From: Shimia sp022448905
GTDB lineage: Bacteria > Pseudomonadota > Alphaproteobacteria > Rhodobacterales > Rhodobacteraceae
Assembly: GCF_047126315.1 (NCBI RefSeq)
Contig: NZ_CP138953.1
Span: forward strand, 2,294,001-2,358,000
Reading direction: 5' to 3'
Length of the DNA stretch: 64,000 nt
Below are positions 1-8,604 of the stretch, one piece after another. A model generated the notes under the pieces. The model worked only from the letters and a program-made list of their open reading frames with translations. It had not been told where the DNA came from and did not search any database. Position numbers and translations under genes: made by a program. How positions within the stretch are numbered: the stretch's first letter is position 1; the number at the start of each line of letters is the position of its first letter.

Positions 1-8
1 ATCACAGA

Positions 9-40
9 GCGGGCGGGCCGCAAATGGCCCGCCCGTTTTG
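9..40 (+). terminator. Intrinsic terminator upstream of the TRAP permease genes
   Basis: A perfect 9-bp GC stem (11-19 with 26-34) has a 6-nt loop and is followed by a short T run. It probably ends or attenuates the gene to the left of the window, which by family convention would be the TRAP solute-binding protein gene. Such a terminator would keep permease expression below that of the binding protein. Confidence 0.75.
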
Positions 41-70
41 CAAACAAAAACACTCACGGGACGCGGGACA

Positions 71-736
71 ATGCAAACCAAGCATACCTTTGTGGACCGG
101 ATTGAAGAAACGCTGATCGCGTTTTTTCTGGGCATGATGACATTGATTACCTTTGCCAATGTGATTGCCCGGTTCGGTTTTAACTCCAACATTCTATGGG
201 CCTTGGAAGCGACCGTCTTCCTGTTTGCCTGGCTGGTGCTTCTGGGCGCCTCTTATGCGGTCAAGAAACATGCGCATCTGGGCGTGGATGTGATCATCAA
301 TATGGTCAGCCCGGCCGTGGCGCGCATCATTGGCCTGATCGCGGCGGCGGCCTGTCTGGCCTATGCGGTGCTGATGCTGAAAGGCGCCTATGACTACTGG
401 GCGGTTTTTGCAGACCTGCCGCCAACCTCCGGCCGCTGGTTCCCGACCGGGTTTGCCGAGAAGTTCCGCAGCCAGTCCTTCTATGAGGTGCAGGACGTGC
501 CGATGATTGGCATGTTCCAGTTCCTTGAGGACCTGATCAACTACGGCGATGAGTACGAAAAGCTGCCCAAAGTGGTGCCGTATATCGTGCTGCCAATTGG
601 CATGCTGCTGCTGACCTATCGCTTCTTCCAAGCGACCATGCAGATTTTCCGCGGTCAGACCGACCGTCTAGTGGCGAGCCACGAGGTGGAAGACGAAATT
701 GAAGAAGTGCGTGCACTTCAAGGGGAGCACGACTGA
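71..736 (+). CDS. dctQ: TRAP transporter small permease (DctQ family)
   Basis: The 221-residue protein has four predicted membrane helices (about 14-34, 41-61, 80-105 and 168-190). This is the DctQ layout, with an extended loop between helices 3 and 4 and a charged C-terminal tail. DctQ proteins pair with the DctM permease to import a carboxylate or similar solute delivered by a periplasmic binding protein. I chose the ATG at 71 because the upstream TTG at 38 lies inside the terminator hairpin. The stop overlaps the start of the next gene in TGATG, so the two are translationally coupled. The substrate cannot be told from sequence. Confidence 0.9.
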   Translation: MQTKHTFVDRIEETLIAFFLGMMTLITFANVIARFGFNSNILWALEATVFLFAWLVLLGASYAVKKHAHLGVDVIINMVSPAVARIIGLIAAAACLAYAVLMLKGAYDYWAVFADLPPTSGRWFPTGFAEKFRSQSFYEVQDVPMIGMFQFLEDLINYGDEYEKLPKVVPYIVLPIGMLLLTYRFFQATMQIFRGQTDRLVASHEVEDEIEEVRALQGEHD

Positions 737-2115
737 TGGAAGTTGTTCTACTATTCTCCATGGTCATTGGCCTCCTGCTGATCGGTGTGCCGATCGCGGT
801 GTCCCTTGGCCTCAGCTCGATCCTGTTCTTGCTGTTCTTCTCTGATGCCACATTGGCCTCGGTCGCAGGCACGCTGTTTGAAGCATTTGAAGGCCACTTC
901 ACCCTGCTGGCGATCCCGTTCTTCATTCTGGCGTCGTCCTTCATGACCACAGGTGGTGTGGCGCGGCGGATCATCCGCTTCTCCATCGCCTGTGTCGGCC
1001 ATTTGCCGGGCGGTTTGGCGATTGCGGGCGTATTTGCCTGTATGATGTTTGCGGCCTTGTCTGGCTCCTCGCCCGCAACCGTTGTGGCCATCGGCTCCAT
1101 TGTGATCGCGGGCATGCGTCAGGTGGGGTATTCCAAGGAGTTTGCTGCCGGTGTGATCTGTAACGCGGGTACTTTGGGCATCCTGATCCCGCCGTCCATC
1201 GTGATGGTGGTCTATGCGGCGGCTGTGGAAGTCTCCGTGGGCCGGATGTTCCTTGCGGGTGTGATCCCGGGCCTGATGGCAGGTCTGATGCTGATGATCA
1301 CCATCTACGTGATGGCGAAGGTCAAGAACCTGCCAAAAGGAGACTGGCTGGGCTGGGGCGAGATCTTTGCCTCCGGTCGCGATGCTGCCTTTGGCCTGTT
1401 CCTGATCGTGATCATTCTGGGTGGCATCTACGGCGGTGTGTTCACACCTACCGAGGCGGCAGCTGTTGCTGCGGTCTATGCCTTCCTGATCGCCTGCTTT
1501 GTCTACAAAGACATGGGGCCATTGGCGGCGGAGAACAACGGTGGCCAGAAAGTCTCCCTGTTCAAAAAGCCTTACGCGTTGCTCACGGCTTTTGTGCATG
1601 GCGACACCAAACATACGCTGTTTGAAGCGGGCAAGCTGACCATCACACTGCTGTTTGTGATCGCCAACGCACTGATCCTGAAGCATGTTTTGACCGAGCA
1701 GCAAGTGCCGCAGCAGATCGCAGGTGCGATGCTGGACGCGGGCTTTGGTCCGGTGATGTTCTTGATTGTGGTGAACGTGATCTTGCTGATTGGTGGGCAG
1801 TTCATGGAGCCATCTGGCCTCCTGGTGATTGTGGCGCCGCTGGTGTTCCCGATTGCCATTGAGCTGGGCATTGATCCGATCCACCTGGGCATCATTATGG
1901 TGGTCAACATGGAGATCGGGATGATCACGCCGCCGGTGGGGCTCAACCTGTTTGTGACTTCTGGGGTTGCCGGGATGCCGATGATGTCTGTGGTACGCGC
2001 GGCGCTGCCGTTCCTCGCAGTGCTCTTCGTCTTCCTGATTATGGTGACCTATATTCCATGGATTTCGACATTCTTGCCGAACACCTTCATGGGACCGGAG
2101 ATCATCACCAAATAG
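736..2115 (+). CDS. dctM: TRAP transporter large permease (DctM family)
   Basis: The 459-residue protein is hydrophobic throughout and has the repeated DctM signatures, for example GTLGILIPPSIVMV in the first half and MITPPVGLNLFV in the second. These belong to the sodium-coupled ion transporter superfamily. It is the transport subunit that works with the preceding small permease in the inner membrane. The segment of about residues 250-290, with several charged residues, is slightly longer than in minimal DctM proteins. The ATG overlaps the upstream stop by one base. A hairpin terminator follows the gene. The binding-protein gene is expected just left of the window. Confidence 0.93.
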   Translation: MEVVLLFSMVIGLLLIGVPIAVSLGLSSILFLLFFSDATLASVAGTLFEAFEGHFTLLAIPFFILASSFMTTGGVARRIIRFSIACVGHLPGGLAIAGVFACMMFAALSGSSPATVVAIGSIVIAGMRQVGYSKEFAAGVICNAGTLGILIPPSIVMVVYAAAVEVSVGRMFLAGVIPGLMAGLMLMITIYVMAKVKNLPKGDWLGWGEIFASGRDAAFGLFLIVIILGGIYGGVFTPTEAAAVAAVYAFLIACFVYKDMGPLAAENNGGQKVSLFKKPYALLTAFVHGDTKHTLFEAGKLTITLLFVIANALILKHVLTEQQVPQQIAGAMLDAGFGPVMFLIVVNVILLIGGQFMEPSGLLVIVAPLVFPIAIELGIDPIHLGIIMVVNMEIGMITPPVGLNLFVTSGVAGMPMMSVVRAALPFLAVLFVFLIMVTYIPWISTFLPNTFMGPEIITK

Positions 2116-2169
2116 CGCAGGTGAGTAAACGGAGCTCGACCGCGCGCTTTGTTCAGATGAGATGAGAGG

Positions 2170-2200
2170 CGACGCTCCACATGGGGCGTCGTTTCTTTTT
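2170..2200 (+). terminator. Intrinsic terminator of the dctQM operon
   Basis: A 9-bp stem (2170-2178 with 2183-2191, one G-T pair) and a 4-nt loop are followed by a T-rich run to about 2200. It lies 55 bp after the dctM stop. About 150 bases with no recognisable feature separate it from the convergent methyltransferase gene. Confidence 0.75.
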
Positions 2201-2353
2201 GAAAGGGTGTGGGCAGGGAAATTTGCTGAGAAGCGGTTCAGGGGCAGGTGTGCCCTGAACGCACCGTATCCAGGGTGAGTTTTGAGCGGCCCGCGTCAAG
2301 GCCAGGCCGCTGCGCGGGCGCTGGCGCGCGCCTTGACCCGGCCCTCTCAAACG

Positions 2354-2968
2354 TTAGGCGCGTAAAGCGATGTAGCCGCAGCTGGTGCGGCTGGGGGGAC
2401 CTTTGGAAAAGGGCACGGATTGGATGTTGGTGAAGCCTGTGGCGGTCAGCATGCTGTGCACGTCTGAGGGCGTGAAGGCTTTGTGGCCCCAGCGCCAGCG
2501 CACCAGAGCGGTGCACCAATGCGGTTTGCTTACTGACAAGGCGATGTGGCCGCCTTTGCGAAGGCGGCTGGCAAACCAACTTAGGCCGTCTTGCGGTGTG
2601 TCGAGGTGCTCGATCACATGGGCGGAGAGCAAGAGATCGCAGCTGCTTTGGGGGATAGCGGTGCTGCCAAGGATGTCTTGGTGAAATACCGTTTTTGGGG
2701 TGGCCGAAAAGTTGACACGGGCCTGAGAGAGCATCTCCTCAGAGCTGTCCAACATGTGGAGCGTCTTGTGGGGCTGGTTGGTTTTGAGCCAAGCCTGCGC
2801 CAGTGCGCCGGTGCCGCAGCCTGCATCCATCACGGTTGGCGCGGGCGTGGTGGAAGGCAGGGCCGCCATGAGTTCGTCATAGGCGGCAGGGTAGCCAAGG
2901 CGCGTGATGTCGCTGTGCCAGCGGTGTGAAAACTGGGCATAGAGGGACGAGAGCGGCGCCTTGGCCAT
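2354..2968 (-). CDS. Class I SAM-dependent methyltransferase
   Basis: The 204-residue protein has the Rossmann motif I of class I methyltransferases (VMDAGCGTGALA, about residues 45-57). The acidic end of strand 2 (HMLDSSEEML) and a post-motif (DLLLSAHVIEHLD) follow, as in UbiE/Coq5-like and Methyltransf_11/23 proteins. It should transfer a methyl group from S-adenosylmethionine; the acceptor is unknown. The start lies 4 bp after the tpiA stop, so it is probably translated from the tpiA mRNA. That neighbourhood gives no clear clue to the substrate. Confidence 0.85.
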   Translation of the reverse strand: MAKAPLSSLYAQFSHRWHSDITRLGYPAAYDELMAALPSTTPAPTVMDAGCGTGALAQAWLKTNQPHKTLHMLDSSEEMLSQARVNFSATPKTVFHQDILGSTAIPQSSCDLLLSAHVIEHLDTPQDGLSWFASRLRKGGHIALSVSKPHWCTALVRWRWGHKAFTPSDVHSMLTATGFTNIQSVPFSKGPPSRTSCGYIALRA

Positions 2969-2972
2969 GCGG

Positions 2973-3716
2973 TTAGCTTGCGTCGAGTGCGGTGATGATG
3001 GCGCCGAAGTCGCTGGCCTTCAGGCTGGCGCCGCCCACTAGTGCGCCATCCACGTTGGACACCGCAAAGATGTCTTCGGCGTTGCTGGGTTTCACCGACC
3101 CGCCGTAGAGCAGGGGCACGGTGCGGCCGACGCCTTCGCCAAAGCGGCGCTCCAAGCGCATGCGCATGAAGTCATGTACTTCGCCAATCTGGCTCATTGT
3201 GGGGACTTTGCCGGTGCCAATCGCCCAGATCGGCTCATAAGCCACCACGAGATTTTCGCCTGTCGCGCCGTCTGGGATGGAGCCGGCCAATTGGCCGCCA
3301 ATGATGTCGAGCGTGTTGTCAGCCTCGCGCTCTGACAGGCTTTCGCCCACGCAGATCACGGTCACAAGGCCTGCGTCCCAGGCGGCCTTGGCTTTGCTGC
3401 GCACGTCTTCGTCGCGTTCGCCATGGTCTTCGCGGCGCTCAGAATGACCGAGGATGACGTGAGAGGCGCCGGCGTCTTTCAGCATGTCCGCGGCCACATC
3501 CCCTGTGTGCGCACCGCTGGTGTTGGCATGGCAGTCCTGTCCGCCAATGGCTACCGGACCTGCCACGTCTTTGGCGCGTGAAATCAATGTTGCCGGGGGG
3601 CAGATCAGGATGTCGGTGCCATCAGAGGTCGCCAGCGAGGCCAAGGCCTCAAGCTCCGCCAGTGCGGCGGCGGTGCCGTTCATTTTCCAATTGCCTGCTG
3701 CCAGCTTGCGTCGCAT
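2973..3716 (-). CDS. tpiA: Triosephosphate isomerase
   Basis: The 247-residue protein has the usual TIM length and all active-site motifs: GNWKMNG with the catalytic Lys near residue 11, ILGHSERR with the electrophilic His, AYEPIWAIGTGK with the catalytic Glu and flexible loop 6, and the phosphate-binding LLYGGSVKP. It interconverts dihydroxyacetone phosphate and glyceraldehyde 3-phosphate in the cytoplasm. The ATG at 3714-3716 is preceded by a plausible ribosome-binding site. It is the first gene of a two-gene unit with the methyltransferase. Confidence 0.97.
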   Translation of the reverse strand: MRRKLAAGNWKMNGTAAALAELEALASLATSDGTDILICPPATLISRAKDVAGPVAIGGQDCHANTSGAHTGDVAADMLKDAGASHVILGHSERREDHGERDEDVRSKAKAAWDAGLVTVICVGESLSEREADNTLDIIGGQLAGSIPDGATGENLVVAYEPIWAIGTGKVPTMSQIGEVHDFMRMRLERRFGEGVGRTVPLLYGGSVKPSNAEDIFAVSNVDGALVGGASLKASDFGAIITALDAS

Positions 3717-3785
3717 GACGTGCCCCTTTTCTGAAATGACCTGTTGCGCAAGTCATGCGGGGCAGGGCGGCCTAGGTCAAGGCCG

Positions 3786-4184
3786 TCAGGTCAGTTTTGG
3801 CGCACCGTTTGCCGCAACTTGCTCGGAGAGTTCGTCCATGTCCTTGAATTTGATGGATTCGCCGCAGCCGCAGGCGTCAGAGACATTGGGGTTGTTGAAC
3901 TTGAACCCGCTTTCGAGAAGCGAGACCTCATAGTCGATTTCGGTGCCAAACAGGAACATCTGTGCCATGGGGGCGATCATCACCACGGCGCCGTCAGTTT
4001 CGACCACTTCGTCATGCGGATCGCGGTCGGTTACGTAGTCCATGGTGTATTCCATGCCCGCGCAGCCGCCTTTTTTCACGCCAATCCGCAGACCGGCGTG
4101 GCCTTCTTTGTCCATGAGCTTGGCGATCTGTTTGATCGCAGCTGGCGTCATGGTCACAGCTTGTTTTCCGGGAATGCCAAACAT
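3786..4184 (-). CDS. sufA: Iron-sulfur cluster assembly protein, HesB/IscA/SufA family
   Basis: The 132-residue A-type carrier has the three conserved cysteines: one in GGCAGM (Cys41) and two in ACGCGES (Cys105 and Cys107). These bind iron or a [2Fe-2S] cluster for transfer to client proteins. The C-terminal tail after the CGCG motif is about 20 residues longer than in minimal IscA proteins. The gene lies 28 bp after the stop of a SufT-type gene, which supports a place at the end of a suf cluster. SufBCDS themselves are not in the window, so ErpA is an alternative name. Confidence 0.9.
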   Translation of the reverse strand: MFGIPGKQAVTMTPAAIKQIAKLMDKEGHAGLRIGVKKGGCAGMEYTMDYVTDRDPHDEVVETDGAVVMIAPMAQMFLFGTEIDYEVSLLESGFKFNNPNVSDACGCGESIKFKDMDELSEQVAANGAPKLT

Positions 4185-4212
4185 CGACTTTCCTTTCTAA
4201 CCGTTTGAGAAG

Positions 4213-4587
4213 TTATATAAAGCCCAGTTCAAGGCGGGCTTCGTCGCTCATCATTTCCATGCCCCACGGGGGCTCCCAGACCAAGGCGACTTCAACGGTA
4301 CGAATACCGCCAACACCGGCCACGGCTTCTTGCACCCAGCCTGGCATTTCACCGGCGACAGGGCAACCCGGCGCAGTAAGGGTCATAATCACGTTTACGT
4401 CGTTCTCTTCGCTGATCTCGATGGTGTAGATCAGGCCAAGGTCGTAAATGTTCACCGGAATTTCCGGGTCATAGACGGAGCGGCAGGCTTCGACGATTTG
4501 CTCATGCAACGGGTGATCGACGCTGGAGGGCGCAATCAGCGGGGTGCCTTCTACGGGATCGGAACTTGGATCGGGAGCCTGAGTCAT
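4213..4587 (-). CDS. sufT: SufT-type iron-sulfur assembly factor (MIP18/DUF59 family)
   Basis: The protein has the MIP18 family core: YDPEIPVNIYDLGLIY, then the Cys-containing LTAPGCPVAGEMPGW, then EVALVWEPPW. Family members such as SufT and PaaD act in Fe-S cluster maturation. I placed the start at 4587 (MTQAPDP) because it has an AGGA Shine-Dalgarno 6 nt upstream. The ATG five codons earlier (4602) has only AGG 3 nt away. The next gene, 28 bp downstream, is the A-type carrier. Residues 1-25 look disordered. Confidence 0.88.
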   Translation of the reverse strand: MTQAPDPSSDPVEGTPLIAPSSVDHPLHEQIVEACRSVYDPEIPVNIYDLGLIYTIEISEENDVNVIMTLTAPGCPVAGEMPGWVQEAVAGVGGIRTVEVALVWEPPWGMEMMSDEARLELGFI

Positions 4588-4671
4588 ACTGTGTCCTGCC
4601 ATAACCTGAGAGTTTCATATAGGAAAACTGGCACGTCTCGTCCAGTGGGCGGAATGGGTGAATTTGGCGCA

Positions 4672-4717
4672 TCGGTATTGCGTCGGTATCGTGGCTGTTT
4701 CACGGAGGTGTGAAATT
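4672..4717. repeat. Dispersed intergenic repeat, copy A (related to 34077-34122)
   Basis: This 46-bp segment matches 34077-34122 at about 37 of 46 positions with no gaps. It contains two tandem TCGGTAT words about 10 bp apart, followed by GGCTGT and CGGAGGTG. It lies upstream of the SufT-type gene. No reading frame or transposase accompanies it. Confidence 0.55.
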
Positions 4718-4746
4718 GTGCGGGTGACTGGCCTAACTTACGCCGC

Positions 4747-4776
4747 CAAAAAGCAAAAGGGGGCCCGTGGGCCCCG
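4747..4776 (-). terminator. Intrinsic terminator of the SPFH-nfeD operon
   Basis: Read on the minus strand, a GGGGCCC/GGGCCCC stem (4760-4766 with 4769-4775) is followed by T runs. It lies 11 bp after the NfeD-like stop codon. Confidence 0.8.
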
Positions 4777-4786
4777 CTTTTATCAA

Positions 4787-5062
4787 TCAGTCGTTGATGT
4801 CGTGGTTGAAGGTTTTGACTTGCCCCTTTGGGAGGGCAAAGAGCTTGCGCAGGACCAGCCAGGCCACAAGGCTGAGAGCGGCAAAGGCCAGCAGGATCAT
4901 CGGGACCGACAGGAGTTGGATCGGGCCCAGGAGGGCCAGGCCCACCACAGCGGCGCCGATGGCAAAGCCGAGGAAGATGAAACCGGGGGCCAGAACTTCT
5001 AGGATTGCCAGCACCAGAGCGGCGGCGAGCCAGACCCACCAAGCTGTGAGAAGGTCTGTCAT
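4787..5062 (-). CDS. NfeD-like membrane protein (short form)
   Basis: The 91-residue protein has three closely packed hydrophobic segments (about 8-28, 29-48 and 50-72). The pattern is typical of NfeD proteins, with LEVLAPGFIFLGFAIGA in the first half. It lacks the C-terminal OB-fold of full-length NfeD and ends in a short polar tail. NfeD proteins pair with SPFH/stomatin proteins in membrane microdomains. Here the gene starts 3 bp after the stop of such a partner, so coupling is very likely. The precise role is unknown. Confidence 0.85.
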   Translation of the reverse strand: MTDLLTAWWVWLAAALVLAILEVLAPGFIFLGFAIGAAVVGLALLGPIQLLSVPMILLAFAALSLVAWLVLRKLFALPKGQVKTFNHDIND

Positions 5063-5065
5063 GGG

Positions 5066-5950
5066 TTATCCTTTCAGCAGTTTGAAGGCGTCGCCGAAGG
5101 CTTCCAGAGCAGCGGCGGGCAGGACAATGGTTTGCTTGCCATCGCCATTGCCAAGGGCGTTCAGCGACTCGACTTGTTTCAGCGCGACTTGATATTGCGC
5201 GGCTTCGATGCCGTTATTTTTGATGGCTTCGGCCACAACGCCAGTGGCGTAGGCTTCGGCTTCGGCCTCGATGCGGCGGGCTTTGGCGGTTTGCTCTGCG
5301 GCATAAAGCTCGGCGTCGGCTTGCAGTTCTACCGCGCGCTTTTGGCCTTCGGCTTCGGTCACCTGAGCGCGGCGGGCGCGTTCGGCGTTCAACTGTTGCA
5401 GCATGGCGTCGCGGGTGGCCTGATCGAGGTTCACGTCGAGGATTTCGGCGCGGGTAACTTCGATGCCCCAGTCATCCACGGCGGTTTCCACCATGGCCTG
5501 AATGGAAGAGATCAAGCTGGCGCGGTTGGATTGCACCTCATCAAGGTCCATTTTACCAATCTCGGCCCGTACGATACCAGCCACGGTGGTGGCGATGGCG
5601 CCGTCCACGTCACGGATGCGATACACGGTCTTCTCCGGCTCCAGAATGCGGTAGAAGACGGATGTGTCGATTTGCACCAGCACGTTGTCTTTGGTGATCG
5701 CGTCTTGGGTGGCGTTGGGCAGTTGACGCTCCAGAATGGAGATCTGGTGGCGCACCACGTCCAGAAACGGCACAACAAAGTTGATGCCAGGCCCAAGCAC
5801 CGAGTGCAGGCGGCCAAAGCGTTCCACCACGTGTTTTTCCGATTGCGGCACGATGCGCACACCTTTCAGAACCACAACAATCAGGAACACTGCGGCCAGC
5901 AGGATCACGATGTTTTCAGATAGTAACGAGAAGATCAGGTCTTCGCTCAT
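5066..5950 (-). CDS. SPFH/band 7 (stomatin-like) membrane protein
   Basis: The 294-residue protein has an N-terminal membrane anchor (about residues 11-30), an SPFH/band 7 domain (about 35-200, with VVERFGRLHSVLGPG and YRIRDVDGAIATTVAGIVR) and an alanine/glutamate-rich coiled coil (about 200-255). This is the layout of QmcA/stomatin proteins, which oligomerise as scaffolds in the inner membrane. Its tight linkage to an NfeD-like gene is the usual arrangement. Upstream, 5951-6080 separates it from the divergent tgt gene and should carry both promoters. Confidence 0.92.
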   Translation of the reverse strand: MSEDLIFSLLSENIVILLAAVFLIVVVLKGVRIVPQSEKHVVERFGRLHSVLGPGINFVVPFLDVVRHQISILERQLPNATQDAITKDNVLVQIDTSVFYRILEPEKTVYRIRDVDGAIATTVAGIVRAEIGKMDLDEVQSNRASLISSIQAMVETAVDDWGIEVTRAEILDVNLDQATRDAMLQQLNAERARRAQVTEAEGQKRAVELQADAELYAAEQTAKARRIEAEAEAYATGVVAEAIKNNGIEAAQYQVALKQVESLNALGNGDGKQTIVLPAAALEAFGDAFKLLKG

Positions 5951-6080
5951 TATGCTCTCTCCCCAGAAAGTGTTTGTTATCTATGGGTTGGAATATGGTC
6001 ACATTGGCGTGTTTTACAAGTTACTAGGTTCGGCGTAAGGAGGGGGAAATTTTGCGCAAACTCCCCGATGAAGGTCTCAG

Positions 6081-7211
6081 ATGTCTGAAAAGTTTTCGTT
6101 TTCGCTGCATGCCACGGATGGCAAAGCCCGCACCGGGGTGATCAACACGCCACGGGGAGATATTCGCACGCCCGCGTTTATGCCGGTGGGCACGGCGGCG
6201 ACCGTGAAAGCAATGATGCCAGAGAGCGTGCGCGCGACCGGCGCTGATATTTTGTTGGGCAATACGTATCACTTGATGTTGCGTCCAACTGCGGAGCGGA
6301 TTGACCGGCTTGGCGGTTTGCATAAATTCATGAACTGGGAGCGGCCCATTCTTACAGACAGCGGCGGGTTTCAGGTGATGAGCCTCGCGGATCTGCGCAA
6401 GCTCACCGAGAAAGGCGTGACGTTTAAGAGCCACATTGACGGGTCCAAACACTCGCTGACGCCGGAACGGTCTATGGAGATCCAGAAGCTTTTGGGCAGT
6501 GACATTGTCATGTGTTTTGACGAATGTCCGGCGCTGCCGGCGGATCGGGACCGGATTGCGGAAAGCATGCGACTATCGATGCGCTGGGCGCAGCGGTCCC
6601 GCGATGCCTTTGGCGATCGGCCGGGACATGCGCTGTTTGGTATTCAGCAGGGCGGGTTGGAGCAGGACTTCCGAGAGGAAAGTGCCGAGGCGCTGAAAGA
6701 AATTGGCTTTGATGGCTATGCCGTGGGCGGCTTGGCCGTTGGGGAAGGCCAAGAGAAGATGTTTGACTGTCTGGACTATGCGCCGGACATGCTGCCGGTG
6801 GACAAGCCACGCTATCTGATGGGCGTGGGTAAGCCGGACGACATTGTGGGCGCCGTGAAACGCGGCATCGACATGATGGACTGCGTGCTGCCAAGCCGGT
6901 CTGGGCGGACGGGGCAGGTGTTCACACGGCGCGGCGTGGTGAACATCAAAAACGCGCGCCATGCGGATGATCCGCGACCCTTGGATGAGAGCTGCACCTG
7001 CCCGGCGTGTTCCAACTATTCGCGGGCGTATTTGCACCACGTGTTCCGCAGCAATGAGATGATTTCCGGCATGCTGCTGACCTGGCACAACCTGCATTAC
7101 TTCCAGCAGATCATGCAGGAGATGCGCGACGCCATTGCGGCCTGCACGTTTGAGGCTTGGGAAACGGAATTCCATGCGATGCGGGCGCAGGGTGACATCG
7201 AACCGCTGTAA
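6081..7211 (+). CDS. tgt: Queuine/preQ1 tRNA-ribosyltransferase
   Basis: The 376-residue enzyme exchanges guanine 34 for preQ1 in tRNAs with GUN anticodons, the committing step of queuosine biosynthesis. Family motifs are complete: LTDSGGFQVMSL, the nucleophile region MMDCVLPSRSGRTG, and the zinc site CTCPAC followed by a distant His in RAYLHH. The length is normal. An AAGG ribosome-binding site precedes the ATG. The next gene follows after 11 bp and may be co-transcribed. Confidence 0.97.
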   Translation: MSEKFSFSLHATDGKARTGVINTPRGDIRTPAFMPVGTAATVKAMMPESVRATGADILLGNTYHLMLRPTAERIDRLGGLHKFMNWERPILTDSGGFQVMSLADLRKLTEKGVTFKSHIDGSKHSLTPERSMEIQKLLGSDIVMCFDECPALPADRDRIAESMRLSMRWAQRSRDAFGDRPGHALFGIQQGGLEQDFREESAEALKEIGFDGYAVGGLAVGEGQEKMFDCLDYAPDMLPVDKPRYLMGVGKPDDIVGAVKRGIDMMDCVLPSRSGRTGQVFTRRGVVNIKNARHADDPRPLDESCTCPACSNYSRAYLHHVFRSNEMISGMLLTWHNLHYFQQIMQEMRDAIAACTFEAWETEFHAMRAQGDIEPL

Positions 7212-7222
7212 GGAGACAGGCG

Positions 7223-7774
7223 ATGAAACGGTTTTTGATGGCAGCGGCCTTGGTCGCTTGTGCGCCTGTTGCGGCGATGGCGGATGGGTTTTGTGGGGTC
7301 AGTGATCCGGCGGCGGTCTATGAGCGCCTGGCGGGCAGTTGGGTGCGCGAGGGCAGCACGTCGGTGGAAGGCAGCACCACGTCCTTTGTGCGGCCCGCGC
7401 GGATGTTTGCCACGGAGATCGATGCTGAGGGGCAATTCTACTCCGGCTTTGTGGACAGCATCATGGGCGAAGAAGTGGCGCTGCGCTGGGCAGCGCCAAA
7501 GCCCTATGACGTGGACCGTGTGGATGATGTTCTGGACACCACAGAGCGCGCGGACTTGGCCGATGTGGTGAGCGACACGCAGTGCGGGCCGGAAGAGTTG
7601 CCTCAGTTGCAGATCACGCTGCCGGAGTTTGAGGGCGGTGTGACCGTGTTTGGCACCATCACCCTGGTGCCGTATTTTGACGATCGGGTGCTGGAGATTT
7701 CAGAGCTGACCCTCAAGAGCGACGAAACGGTGCTTTTCATGACGGAAACGGTTTTGTTGCGTCCTGCGGAGTGA
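7223..7774 (+). CDS. Secreted protein of unknown function, paralogue 1
   Basis: The 183-residue protein begins with a clear signal peptide (MKRFLMAAALVACAPVAAMA, cut near residue 20). It keeps two cysteines, in GFCGVSD and DTQCGPEEL, that could form a disulfide. I recognise no family. The next gene encodes a protein with the same plan: a signal peptide, FC followed by a G-[TS]-W motif, a mid-protein Cys before [LV]P, and a C-terminal beta-rich stretch. The two look like an old tandem duplication. It starts 11 bp after tgt with AAGGAGA upstream of the ATG. Confidence 0.75.
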   Translation: MKRFLMAAALVACAPVAAMADGFCGVSDPAAVYERLAGSWVREGSTSVEGSTTSFVRPARMFATEIDAEGQFYSGFVDSIMGEEVALRWAAPKPYDVDRVDDVLDTTERADLADVVSDTQCGPEELPQLQITLPEFEGGVTVFGTITLVPYFDDRVLEISELTLKSDETVLFMTETVLLRPAE

Positions 7775-7846
7775 TCCGTAAGGTGGCACGAGAGTCGGCG
7801 CGTGTATTTTCGCGTGTTGGTCGTGTCTACCATTTGAAGGACGAGA

Positions 7847-8416
7847 TTGATGATGTGTATTAGAAACGGCCTGTGGGCCGGAGTTTTGGCTGGGCTTTTG
7901 GCAGCGCCGGCATGGGCAACCGAGTTTTGTGACCTGTCAGAGGGCGACACAGAGGCCTTGCTGGAAGATGCGATTGTGGGCACCTGGAAGGTGGAGAGCA
8001 CCGCTGGCAAGGCCGTGATCAATGGCAAACCGATGTTTATCCCGCCGCGCGGTTTGTCGGATGCCAAGATCGATGCAAAGGGCATTGGCTGGCGCATCAC
8101 GTCGACCGACATTGGCGGGGAGTATCCGGTGACGCGCTATGTGGGTGAGAACTGGCGTTATGAGATCGCCAAGGACAGCCCGCTTGAGGATGGTGACATT
8201 CTCACCATCGAGGAGATTTCAGTACTGATCGGCTGTGACGTGCAAACGGTGCCGCGATTGCACGCCAGTGGCAGTTATCCGGAGAATGGCGGCACGGTGG
8301 ATTTTGATCTGTTCCTGTTTGTGATCAGTGACGAGCTGATGCAGGGGGTGACCGTTGGACGGCTGAGCGGTCCGGCCACGGGGGCGGCGATCCGGCAGTT
8401 GGTGTTTTCCAAGTAA
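7847..8416 (+). CDS. Secreted protein of unknown function, paralogue 2
   Basis: The 189-residue protein has a signal peptide ending near WA-TEF (about residue 25). Its mature part resembles the preceding gene: EFCDLSEGD then VGTWKVES, against GFCGVSD then AGSWVREGS, and IGCDVQTVP against TQCGPEELP. Sequence similarity is low but colinear. The start could also be the second ATG, one codon later. It is probably periplasmic; no domain is recognised. A terminator follows at 8442. Confidence 0.72.
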   Translation: MMMCIRNGLWAGVLAGLLAAPAWATEFCDLSEGDTEALLEDAIVGTWKVESTAGKAVINGKPMFIPPRGLSDAKIDAKGIGWRITSTDIGGEYPVTRYVGENWRYEIAKDSPLEDGDILTIEEISVLIGCDVQTVPRLHASGSYPENGGTVDFDLFLFVISDELMQGVTVGRLSGPATGAAIRQLVFSK

Positions 8417-8441
8417 AACAACGGGTTTTGGTTAGAGGAGG

Positions 8442-8472
8442 CCAGATCGGCATGTCGATCTGGTCCCTTTTC
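8442..8472 (+). terminator. Intrinsic terminator after the secreted paralogues
   Basis: A perfect 8-bp stem (8442-8449 with 8456-8463) with a 6-nt loop is followed by TCCCTTTTC. It separates the paralogue pair from lon. Confidence 0.75.
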
Positions 8473-8604
8473 ATGTGTCGTGGCGCAAAACGGGATCTTT
8501 TTTGCAACAGCGACCAGTGAGATTTTTTTGGCCGCAATCACCGTTTCCCGCCTTGTTCCTCACGTTCTGTAAAGGCATTGTGTGGTCCAACCAACAAAAC
8601 GCCG

